Source: Muribaculaceae bacterium
GTDB taxonomy: Bacteria > Bacteroidota > Bacteroidia > Bacteroidales > Muribaculaceae
DNA: 45,379 nt
NCBI GenBank assembly: GCA_029062985.1
Contig: JAIDPA010000150.1
Span: forward strand, 1 to 45,379
Reading direction: 5' to 3'
Part shown: piece by piece, positions 1-7,965 of the stretch
How the letters are laid out: each line of letters starts with the position of its first letter
Position numbering within the stretch: position 1 is the stretch's first letter
Translations under genes and position numbers: made by a program
The notes under the pieces: generated by a model
Databases searched by the model: none
The model's input: the letters and a program-made list of their open reading frames with translations, nothing else
What the model was told of the DNA's origin: nothing

Positions 1-26
1 TGGCTCGGAGATGTGTATAAGATACA
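1..26. other. Residual Nextera adapter/mosaic end at contig terminus (artifact)
   Basis: TGGCTCGGAGATGTGTATAAGATACA closely matches the Nextera read-2 adapter ...TGGGCTCGGAGATGTGTATAAGAGACAG. Confidence 0.9.
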
Positions 27-267
27 TGTATTTGCCATATTGAGACCAACGCTCCAATTGATCTTTGATGGAAGTATAATTGTTAAAAGATTTATAGTCC
101 ATCATCTGAGAAATAGACGGATCGCCGTTACAGGGTTCGGATATTTTATATTCTGTTATCTTATGTGAAAACTCAGGCATCTTATCATTCGAGTTCTCCA
201 CTTTTTTTACTGTGAATTCTTTACTCCCATCTTTGTGGAGATAAAAAATAATAAAAAATTGTTCCAT
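27..267 (-). CDS. Partial hypothetical protein (N-terminus), third gene of the type III R-M operon
   Basis: Open minus-strand frame from ATG at 267 (MEQFFIIFYLHKDGSKEFTVKKVENSNDKMPEF...), starting 3 nt after the res stop; runs into adapter/contig end. Confidence 0.7.
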
Positions 268-270
268 AAT

Positions 271-2637
271 TTATGCTTGTTGAGGATAAAAACTGTTCCA
301 ATTAAGGGTATCTGTTGTGTTCAGAATAGGAAGAGGGCTATATAGCCAATTAGAACCTTTCTGCAAAATCACACCACCAAAAAGCGGCTGCTCAGTTGTT
401 GAGTTAATTTTGATATATTCAAGGAGAGCATTATGTTTATCAGTTGCAAATATATCACTTCCTGCACTTTTGGTATCGAAAAGATATATGTGTCCGTTCT
501 TCATGCGGATAACGAAGTCAACATAAAAAAGAGCCTTTTCGCCTCCTTCCCCCTTATGGTATTCAATGGCGTAGTTGGCTTTGCCGCTATCTCCATTCTT
601 ATACCACCAGTCAATATATTGTGAATTTGCTTCAAGGAATTCGACAAATTCCTTTTCGGGATTGGAAGCGGAGTTAAGTTGGATAAACGGCAAGAGTGCA
701 TGATTTTCTGCCGGGGCAACTTGGTTGGTTTCGGCATCATATACGCGCTGTTCCGGCACTTCCCATTTGTGCTCTTTATATACACGTGTTGCGGCTGCTT
801 TAGCGGCTGCTACCTGACGCTTACGCGCATATTTTTCAAGTGCCGTTTCAAGCAGACGGTCAAATTTAGGGCGGTTCTCGTGATAGAGCACCACTTTCTT
901 TGCATCGGTTTCGTAGATACCGAAAAAGTCAGCGATTAACTCCGTGAGGAAACTTGCAATCTTATCGGTGCGACCTTTGCGTTCAAACTGACCTCCCTTG
1001 CCGTCGATATAAGCAAGAAAAACACCATCAATCTCGCCGGAGGTGCGGGCGAATTTCGCGCGTTCCACCGTCAAGGTCTGCACTTCGTTTTGGAAGTGAA
1101 CGTCCTTAGGAATTTCAATGTTAATCGTCTTTACATTGAGACGGATTGAGTTCTGAACACGCCGACGATTTTCATTTATGGTTAAATCGTCAGTTTCGGG
1201 GAGCGGTTGGTATTCATCTTCATCGCCATGCATAGCGGCAAGTTCAGCAATAGAGAACAACCCGGCGCCCTGTTCGAGCTTCCAAAAGTCGGTCGCTGTG
1301 TCGTAAAGTACCCTACGGAAGTCGGGACCGAGATAATTACGCTCAATGTTAGGTCGCTCGGAATATACTGATTTCAGCGACACATTACAAAGATTGGCGC
1401 GGCGATGCGCGGTGAGCGTATCATTCAAGATGTAACCAGCATCAGCCGTTACTATATCTATCTTCTCTTTGGCGATGTCGGTATAGACGTAGCCGACGTT
1501 AAGCAATTCGTTAGGATAATGCCTTTGTTCCGGCATACGGAGTATTCGCCCTACGGTCTGAATAGTGAACTGATCGCTTTGGAGTTTACGGAAGATAAGC
1601 AGAACTGCTGCTCGCGGACAATCCCAGCCGAGAGCGATAGCCTCTTTGAACAAAAGAACCTGTGCGAGATTGTTGGGATTTTCAATCCCGGCAAGGTTTG
1701 ATTTCTCGTTAGAGAGCCAAACGGCGAGTTTACCGTTTTCTTCGGTAATATCGCACATATATTTAAGGTAAGTCTTGACCTGCTCGGCTACCTTTTCATC
1801 TTCCGTAGTCATTGACTCTTTCTTGTCGTTGGGAAGTTGAATCAGAAGCAGAGGATTGATGTAAACACCCTCGGCTTTATAAGCCTCGGCTATTTGGTTG
1901 CGCTTTTCGAGTGCTATTTTTATAAGGCGCTCGTTGAGTGCAGTTTCATTTTCGGTGCTTCTAACCTCTATTTCAGGGTTAAGCACCACCTCTTTCTTGA
2001 TCATCTCGGCTGCTATCACATCCTGACGATACACTTTTGTTCGCTCGTCCGGGAAGGCGGTTTTTGGAGTAGCCGAGATGCGCAGTTCAACTGTGGGATT
2101 GATTCGCTCAAGCACCGCCTTTGTCTTGTCGGCAGTGTTTGACCAGAACATGTGTTCCTCGTCGATCACTGCGACAATGGGTAAGCCCAGTTCTTCTTGT
2201 GTGCGTCGGGTTATCTCATATAACGATGCACTGCTCTCACTATCTCGCACCATTATATTTTTCTCCTTATTGACGCTCTCCCAATTTACAAACAGTATCT
2301 CGCCCGGTTGAATACCCTCGCTTTGGTCAAGTTCGTCAAACATCACCGGGGTAAGTTTTCTGGTTTCTCCGAAAGCCCCTTTGAGGCTCATGTAACTTTG
2401 GAGATGCAGTTTACGGGGAGCAAACCATATGAAGGCGCACTCCTTGAAACGGCTGTCGCCGCGTGTGCGTAGTTCGTCAACTATATTGGCAAGCGTCTGA
2501 CAGGCCATTACGGTTTTTCCGGCACCTGTTGGAGCCTCGAAAACAATCTTACGTCTGGAGCCTCCGAGGTTAAGCAACTTAATGGTCTTGTCGGTGAGTT
2601 CGCTGATTGCGTCCTGTTGATATATCAGTGTTTTCAT
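271..2637 (-). CDS. Type III restriction enzyme, Res (helicase/endonuclease) subunit
   Basis: 788 aa; Walker A APTGAGKT, DEEH box, SATPKT, QTVGRILRMPEQ, C-terminal PD-(D/E)xK-like ...YVDFVIRMKNGHIYLFDTKS; overlaps mod. Confidence 0.92.
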   Translation of the reverse strand: MKTLIYQQDAISELTDKTIKLLNLGGSRRKIVFEAPTGAGKTVMACQTLANIVDELRTRGDSRFKECAFIWFAPRKLHLQSYMSLKGAFGETRKLTPVMFDELDQSEGIQPGEILFVNWESVNKEKNIMVRDSESSASLYEITRRTQEELGLPIVAVIDEEHMFWSNTADKTKAVLERINPTVELRISATPKTAFPDERTKVYRQDVIAAEMIKKEVVLNPEIEVRSTENETALNERLIKIALEKRNQIAEAYKAEGVYINPLLLIQLPNDKKESMTTEDEKVAEQVKTYLKYMCDITEENGKLAVWLSNEKSNLAGIENPNNLAQVLLFKEAIALGWDCPRAAVLLIFRKLQSDQFTIQTVGRILRMPEQRHYPNELLNVGYVYTDIAKEKIDIVTADAGYILNDTLTAHRRANLCNVSLKSVYSERPNIERNYLGPDFRRVLYDTATDFWKLEQGAGLFSIAELAAMHGDEDEYQPLPETDDLTINENRRRVQNSIRLNVKTINIEIPKDVHFQNEVQTLTVERAKFARTSGEIDGVFLAYIDGKGGQFERKGRTDKIASFLTELIADFFGIYETDAKKVVLYHENRPKFDRLLETALEKYARKRQVAAAKAAATRVYKEHKWEVPEQRVYDAETNQVAPAENHALLPFIQLNSASNPEKEFVEFLEANSQYIDWWYKNGDSGKANYAIEYHKGEGGEKALFYVDFVIRMKNGHIYLFDTKSAGSDIFATDKHNALLEYIKINSTTEQPLFGGVILQKGSNWLYSPLPILNTTDTLNWNSFYPQQA

Positions 2638-4487
2638 TCGTCGCCTCCTTCCTCTGAAAATAGTCCACCAATTTCATCATCATTTTCTATAGCGAGTGCA
2701 TCTTCTTCCTCTGATTCGAGCGGTTTACGCTTCGGTTTCGGAAGGATGCGCTTGTAAGTGTTGTAAATAGCCTGCGGTAAGGCGCAAAGTTCAACTTTGT
2801 CGTTGACCGGCTCGAAACTTGCCTCCCACGGGTCCTCACTCGGAGAGAATACATAGACCTTAATCTTCGAGTCGGTTTCCACCTTTTCTATCATCTTGAC
2901 GATTTCATCTACATATCGTTCGTCATATATAATGAGCATTTTCTTATTGCCATGCTCGAAGTAACGATATATGTTTTTGAAGGTCGGCAGACCGGCAAAA
3001 GTCTTCTTCTCTGCATAAAGGTTTTCCTTGATGCAGAGCATATCGGTAGAGAGTTGAACTAAGCAACGCATATTTTTGGTGGAGCGACTGCGTCCTACAA
3101 AGTCAGTGCGATAGTAGCGGAGATTATTGTTGTGAAGTCCCTCTACGTACTCGCCATTCGGTTTCGTATAGCCCTCGATAACACGCTTGTTTCGCTCGTA
3201 AGTAACATTCTCGCAGATACCATTTTCATTGTTGGTGCAGAGAATACATGTACGATTACCTCCATCTTCGGCATTAAGTTGCATGACAGCGTGAAGCGTA
3301 GTGCCTGAACCTGCGAAGAAGTCAATAACGGTAACCGCTTTATTGAAATAGCTATTTGCTAATATCAATTTTTTAACCAAATTTACTGGTTTAGAATATT
3401 GGAATGGTCTATCTGTTGCAAAAACTTCTTTTAGAAGTTCATAGGCATCTTCATTTGTAGCACCTTCTTCTCGTCCGTCTATAAATGAGGGCATTGCTTT
3501 AATGGATTCATTATTATGCCGTATGACACGAACTTGGAAATTTTTAGTGTTAACAATGACCTCAGTGCCATTTTTTAGTTCTTGTTCAAGAAATTCTTGA
3601 CCCCATACAAAAGGTGCTTTTATTTTTACTGGAGTAATAAATGTTCCTCCTTTAGCAATTACATCTTCTATAAGTTCGCTCGCACTCGTACCTACACCAT
3701 AAACACCTTTTTTATATACTCCATCAGGGAGTTTTGTCTTAATTATATTTGGAGGGAAAGTAAGAACTTTAGCAGTATTGGTTCTTTTAATAATAGGTTG
3801 CGATTCACTATTCCTGGGTAACCCACCAAATAACTGAATGTTTGGATTGCGGGTATAAATCAGGATATATTCTGTTAGAGATACGACTTTATTAGAAAGA
3901 AAAGATCCTTTTCTTTTCTTAAACCAGACCAATTGACCTACAAACTTATTCCCACCAAATCCGTAATCAGGATCATCGCAAAGAAGTTTCAAATTGGCTT
4001 GTTCGTTATCATCTATGGAGATGAATATAACGCCATTTTCACTAAGTAGTTTTTTTGCAATGCGGAGACGTTTAGACATAAACGACAGCCATTTTGAATG
4101 ACGGTAGCTATCCTCGTTATCAACGTAAGAGTCGTTATAGACGAAGTCTTTGTTGCCAGTATTATAAGGAGGATCTATATAGATTACGTCGATTTTCCCT
4201 GCGTGGGTGTACGCGAGGGTGGCAAGGGCTTCGAGGTTGTCCCCCTCGATTAGAATATGGTTAGGCGCATCAGGACCCGCCTCAGTCAATGCACGGTCTT
4301 TATCCTCTACAAGTATAGGAAGCTCTTCGCGTAGACGTTCCTCCACGGCTTCCGGTTTATCCTCCCATACAAGTCCGTAAGTTTTATGTTCGCGCAATAG
4401 TCCGAGAAGAGCAGAACGTTCATCATCTGTAAGTCCCTTAATAGTCTTTATACGCTCAATCAGTTTGTGTCGGTCAGTCGCTTTCAT
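2634..4487 (-). CDS. Type III DNA-methyltransferase, Mod subunit (beta-class N6-adenine)
   Basis: 617 aa; DPPYNTGNKDF catalytic motif followed later by DFFAGSGTT SAM motif; operonic with res. Confidence 0.93.
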   Translation of the reverse strand: MKATDRHKLIERIKTIKGLTDDERSALLGLLREHKTYGLVWEDKPEAVEERLREELPILVEDKDRALTEAGPDAPNHILIEGDNLEALATLAYTHAGKIDVIYIDPPYNTGNKDFVYNDSYVDNEDSYRHSKWLSFMSKRLRIAKKLLSENGVIFISIDDNEQANLKLLCDDPDYGFGGNKFVGQLVWFKKRKGSFLSNKVVSLTEYILIYTRNPNIQLFGGLPRNSESQPIIKRTNTAKVLTFPPNIIKTKLPDGVYKKGVYGVGTSASELIEDVIAKGGTFITPVKIKAPFVWGQEFLEQELKNGTEVIVNTKNFQVRVIRHNNESIKAMPSFIDGREEGATNEDAYELLKEVFATDRPFQYSKPVNLVKKLILANSYFNKAVTVIDFFAGSGTTLHAVMQLNAEDGGNRTCILCTNNENGICENVTYERNKRVIEGYTKPNGEYVEGLHNNNLRYYRTDFVGRSRSTKNMRCLVQLSTDMLCIKENLYAEKKTFAGLPTFKNIYRYFEHGNKKMLIIYDERYVDEIVKMIEKVETDSKIKVYVFSPSEDPWEASFEPVNDKVELCALPQAIYNTYKRILPKPKRKPLESEEEDALAIENDDEIGGLFSEEGGDE

Positions 4488-4526
4488 GGAGATTCAAAAG
4501 AATCGCGGACTCTCCTCGCAATCAGT

Positions 4527-4776
4527 CTGGCAGGTTTATAAAAAAGACGTGAGAGTCTGTACTTCGCATATCTGTTCAATAGTGGTACCTGCCAGGGAAA
4601 CCCTTACAACCAGATTAGCTTTTCGAGACCTCACGCCGGTATATAACTATCCCAAACCCACTCCATGCCAATGAAGGCACAGAATGAGCCGGATAGGTAA
4701 ATACATACCCGTGAGCATCTACTTTAGCATTATTCCTGGTTGTAAATTCAAAAACTGGCAGGTTTTCTATTGAACA
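4527..4776 (-). ncRNA. Structured RNA element/leader upstream of mod
   Basis: Nested exact complements: TGTTCAATAG 4573-4582/CTATTGAACA 4767-4776; CCTGCCAG 4588-4595/CTGGCAGG 4755-4762; TTACAACCAG 4604-4613/CTGGTTGTAA 4736-4745; CTCACG 4630-4635/CGTGAG 4710-4715; GGTAT 4638-4642/ATACC 4705-4709; CTATCC 4647-4652/GGATAG 4691-4696; TGCC/GGCA hairpin 4666-4679. Confidence 0.7.
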
Positions 4777-4843
4777 AGAATAAAGCGCGAGTAAACGCCT
4801 TTTACATTAATTAAACTCCCACCACGTTTCCTCTCTCGAAACC

Positions 4844-4900
4844 CGTCGGCGTGAGTCTTTCCGCAAAGTTAATAACTTTCCCCCATTTTACCCCCAAAAT
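4844..4900 (-). repeat. Shared promoter repeat, copy A (upstream of RNA element and mod/res)
   Basis: GGCGTGAGTCTTTCCGCAAAGTTAATAACTTTCCCCCATTTTACCCCC; minus strand carries TAACTTTG (-7 TAnnTTTG). Confidence 0.85.
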
Positions 4901-5012
4901 ACCTCGGAAAATATCTCCTTAATTTCTTCCTTTTCTCAATTATAGACGTGTTCTTACCGGAAACCAAATAAAAATTACTAATTTTTTGACCTTTTATAAA
5001 AATTTCAATGAA

Positions 5013-5047
5013 AATTAGACAATTTTTGATGAAAAATTTGTCTAATT
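5013..5047. repeat. Near-perfect inverted repeat
   Basis: AATTAGACAATTTTT-GATG-AAAAATTTGTCTAATT (one-nt bulge). Confidence 0.8.
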
Positions 5048-5068
5048 AAAAAAAAAATCTCAATTTTG
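5037..5068 (+). promoter_or_regulatory. Bacteroidetes-type promoter
   Basis: TTTG (5037-5040), 20-nt spacer, CAATTTTG (5061-5068), one mismatch to TAnnTTTG. Confidence 0.5.
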
Positions 5069-5073
5069 CATTT

Positions 5074-5147
5074 GAAAAGCGCTTCATTAACCGAAAGGCT
5101 ACGTTTGACCGTAGTTGATTAGATGTAGGTTAATTGAGCGTTTTTTT
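5074..5147 (+). ncRNA. Candidate small RNA / terminator hairpin
   Basis: CGCTtcATTAACC (5080-5092) pairs with GGTTAATtgAGCG (5128-5140), then T7; inner hairpin CTACG-tttgac-CGTAG (5099-5114); promoter just upstream. Confidence 0.5.
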
Positions 5148-5970
5148 ATGGCTTTGCCTGTGAATAATCGCGACAATAATTACTTGGTTTAAATGACCAA
5201 TGCCGGTAAGGATATGTCCATTTATCTTTATATGACTGAATCCCCGTACTTACGCCTATATTGAAATTAGGTTTCAATTCATATATTTTTGAGAGAATGT
5301 ATTTATAAAGTTTTTCTTTTAAAACAGTGCGTTTCCCTCTTTTTCCGGTATCCGGTTGCTTGATTTTATGTTTATTATTGAGTCGGAAACACATTGCACC
5401 TAAAATAAGATCCAACAATTGTAAAGGAAGATGCTTGGATGAATCCACTTCAATAATATCATTCTCTTCAATTCGTATCTTATTAGCTTTAAAATTTACA
5501 TCGTTATTAAGATTAAGTATGTATTTCTTGAATTGTTCTACCTGAGAACCTCTTGCAGGAATATCGTCAATATATAACCTTACTCTCCTTTCATTCTCCG
5601 GCCAATCACAATATTTTAGACCAAATCCATGTTTTATGAATTCATAATAAAGAATTGTGAACTCATTTTCTTTGTGTCCTTCTGTAAGATAAACAGCCTT
5701 AAATTGATTGTTATGAAAGAAGATCCTTATCTTGGCATATCCTTTTTTTAGAATGTCAAAAATAAAGTCAACGATTCTAATATATTTTTCATAAGTGTAA
5801 CCATTAACCTTTTGCCATTTAATCTCCTCCTTAATACCTATTTCCTCACAAAGCTGAGTCAGATTAGAAATTATCTCCTCATAGTAGATACTATTTATAA
5901 GAATCCCACCATAAAAATTTGAAAAGTAGGCTCCTTTCTTATCACTTTCGTCTAACCAAATATATATCAT
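5146..5970 (-). CDS. DUF3800 domain-containing protein
   Basis: 274 aa; N-terminal MIYIWLDESDKKGAYFSNFYGGILI, internal YIDD and LQLLDLILGA typical of DUF3800. Confidence 0.75.
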   Translation of the reverse strand: MIYIWLDESDKKGAYFSNFYGGILINSIYYEEIISNLTQLCEEIGIKEEIKWQKVNGYTYEKYIRIVDFIFDILKKGYAKIRIFFHNNQFKAVYLTEGHKENEFTILYYEFIKHGFGLKYCDWPENERRVRLYIDDIPARGSQVEQFKKYILNLNNDVNFKANKIRIEENDIIEVDSSKHLPLQLLDLILGAMCFRLNNKHKIKQPDTGKRGKRTVLKEKLYKYILSKIYELKPNFNIGVSTGIQSYKDKWTYPYRHWSFKPSNYCRDYSQAKP

Positions 5971-6070
5971 TTTTTTATCCTTTTAAAGGTGTTCCCAAAC
6001 CTCAAATAATTTCTTCGAAGGTAGTATTACCATTCTAAAACATAAAATGACTAAATTTATTATAACTCTC

Positions 6071-6126
6071 CGTCGGCGTGAGTCTTTCCACAAAGTTAAT
6101 AACTTTCCCCCATTTTACCCCAAAAA
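6071..6126 (-). repeat. Shared promoter repeat, copy B (upstream of DUF3800 gene)
   Basis: CGTCGGCGTGAGTCTTTCCACAAAGTTAATAACTTTCCCCCATTTTACCCC. Confidence 0.85.
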
Positions 6127-6207
6127 ACAAAAAAATAATAGCAAGTTTTAATTATCATCTGCTCTGAAAGATTCTTACAGCGAGTAATTTATTATCACGG
6201 TCAAGAG

Positions 6208-6528
6208 TCATAATAAAATAGCATCGTTTTGTACATTCATATAGAATGCGGTATGTTCCTCAGCAGCCCATTCGCTTTTTGTATACAGCACCGGAGTGAT
6301 TTGTTCTCCAAGTTTCCATCCTATTTCAGTGAAAGGGTACGCATATTTCTCAAACGCATTTTCAATATCCACACCATCTTCCGCAACAATCAAAAGATCC
6401 CAATCAGACGAATTCACAGCCTCCCCTCTTGCTCGTGAACCATATAGATATACAGAAACCTTGGAATCAACAAAAAGTTCTTTTGCTAAATCCCTTATTG
6501 CAGTCAATATTTTATTAAAACGAGTCAA
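6208..6528 (-). CDS. MNT-type nucleotidyltransferase-domain protein
   Basis: YLYGSRARGEAVNSSDWDLLIV motif (GSxxxG...SDxDLL). Confidence 0.85.
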   Translation of the reverse strand: MTRFNKILTAIRDLAKELFVDSKVSVYLYGSRARGEAVNSSDWDLLIVAEDGVDIENAFEKYAYPFTEIGWKLGEQITPVLYTKSEWAAEEHTAFYMNVQNDAILL

Positions 6529-6571
6529 AATAAGATGTCATTTGAGTTATTCCTCCTACCACATAAATGGA

Positions 6572-6630
6572 GCCGGCGTGAGTCTTTCCGCAAAGTTAAT
6601 AACTTTCCCTCATTTTACCCCCAAAATACC
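6572..6630 (-). repeat. Shared promoter repeat, copy C (upstream of MNT gene)
   Basis: GCCGGCGTGAGTCTTTCCGCAAAGTTAATAACTTTCCCTCATTTTACCCCC. Confidence 0.85.
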
Positions 6631-6644
6631 CAGGGAAAAAAGTT

Positions 6645-7016
6645 CTATATCAGACCTTGTTCTTTACATCTTTCCTCATATTCCTCAATAAGAATTAAAA
6701 TATCTTTCTTCAATTCCGGAATATGACGTATCACTAATCCCCACAGGAACTCCGGACGAACAGAATCATAGCCATGTATGATTCTATTTCTGGTATTTAT
6801 TATTTCCTTGGCATGCGGCAACGGGAAATCGGTTTTAATCTTCAATATCCTATTTATAGCCTCTCCCATAATTTCTGTTTTTCTTTCAACAGCACTAATT
6901 CGGAGAATATCCTTCTCAAACACATCAAATCTTTTGGGATAATCTTCAAAAAAACTTTCAACTGCCCTAATGGCATCAAGCACATCATTAAGATAAACTA
7001 AAATATAATCATCCAT
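6645..7016 (-). CDS. HepT-like HEPN ribonuclease toxin (DUF86)
   Basis: RNRIIHGYD (Rx4-6HxY) motif; overlaps MntA gene. Confidence 0.85.
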   Translation of the reverse strand: MDDYILVYLNDVLDAIRAVESFFEDYPKRFDVFEKDILRISAVERKTEIMGEAINRILKIKTDFPLPHAKEIINTRNRIIHGYDSVRPEFLWGLVIRHIPELKKDILILIEEYEERCKEQGLI

Positions 7017-7314
7017 AAATCACTTTTTTTCTCTTGTCTATCATTTTTTTAAAGATTGGATTCAATCGCTTTCCATCTTCAATAAGATCCACCTTACGAT
7101 TAAACAGCTTTTCTAATGCGTAGCGAAGGGAAAAATAATTTGCAACATAATCAAATTTATCCGGATCCTGAGGCTCAAAATCTACAAGCAAATCAACATC
7201 ACTTCCTTCATTGAATCTTTCTGTAAGAATAGATCCAAAGACAGCAAGCGATCTGACCTTATGTTTCCGACATAAGTCAAAAATACGCTGTATGTTTAAT
7301 TCTATCAATCGCAT
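7009..7314 (-). CDS. MntA-like nucleotidyltransferase antitoxin
   Basis: LAVFGSILTERFNEGSDVDLLVDF; directly upstream of and overlapping HepT. Confidence 0.87.
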   Translation of the reverse strand: MRLIELNIQRIFDLCRKHKVRSLAVFGSILTERFNEGSDVDLLVDFEPQDPDKFDYVANYFSLRYALEKLFNRKVDLIEDGKRLNPIFKKMIDKRKKVIYG

Positions 7315-7332
7315 AGTATGCTAATTCCCCTT

Positions 7333-7390
7333 CAGCGTGAGTCTTTCCGCAAAGTTAATAACTTTCCACCATTTTAACCCCAAATACCTT
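7333..7390 (-). repeat. Shared promoter repeat, copy D (upstream of mntA-hepT)
   Basis: CAGCGTGAGTCTTTCCGCAAAGTTAATAACTTTCCACCATTTTAACCCCAAATACC. Confidence 0.85.
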
Positions 7391-7470
7391 GAAAATTAAA
7401 AACAATTTTACTCAAAAACTATAAAACACCATTTTTTAAATGCAAAACTTGTATCCGTTGCAAAATAAAA

Positions 7471-7500
7471 TTGTCTCTTCCCTTTTATTGCCTACCTTTG
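7471..7500 (+). promoter_or_regulatory. Bacteroidetes consensus promoter without adjacent ORF
   Basis: TTG (7471-7473), 19-nt spacer, TACCTTTG (7493-7500). Confidence 0.6.
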
Positions 7501-7910
7501 ATGCTTAATCTGCCCCTCATACTAAAACCTATACCCCTCCTCTCTCTCAAAATCCGAACGTTGAACCAGGGGGTATCTCTCTTGCAAAGTGAACCGGACC
7601 AAACTCCGAACCAACTCCGTAAACCTCTGGAATATAGCCGGTAAGATGATATAAGGAAAGAAAATCTTGGTCCACAAGTGGACCATAACTACATCTTTAG
7701 GAAAGAAAAAATCAACTTTTGCGATTGTAAGTAACTCAAATCCCTCCCATCCGCTTTGCTATAATTGCGAAAGTAAAAAATTCAACTAATACATAAATCC
7801 TAACAACCATAAAGGGATCTTATTGCCGACACCATATTCAAGGTTATCTGCCAAGACGCTGCGATATTTAGTAAACACGTTCCATAACTTACTAATTTTC
7901 GCAATGATAT

Positions 7911-7965
7911 AAAAATCTTTCTTTCTAAAGAAAGATTTTTACTGATTTTTTTCTTTCCAAAGAAA
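7911..7965 (+). terminator. Tandem hairpins, possible terminator
   Basis: AAAAATCTTTCTTT-ct-AAAGAAAGATTTTT (7911-7940) then TTTCTTT-cc-AAAGAAA (7950-7965). Confidence 0.5.

Noticed and set aside
4497-4520. RNase P RNA fragment (GAGGAGAGUCCGCG resembles GAGGAAAGUCC)
   Set aside because: Only a short resemblance; surrounding helices do not match RNase P architecture that I can recognise.
4844-7396. Integron attC-like cassette array
   Set aside because: The repeats separate same-strand genes, but I see no attC core sites (RYYYAAC / GTTRRRY in the right arrangement) and no integrase in the window; promoter repeat is a better fit.
4844-7396. CRISPR array
   Set aside because: Four repeats but spacings of ~0.5-1.2 kb containing genes; no short regular spacers anywhere in the window.
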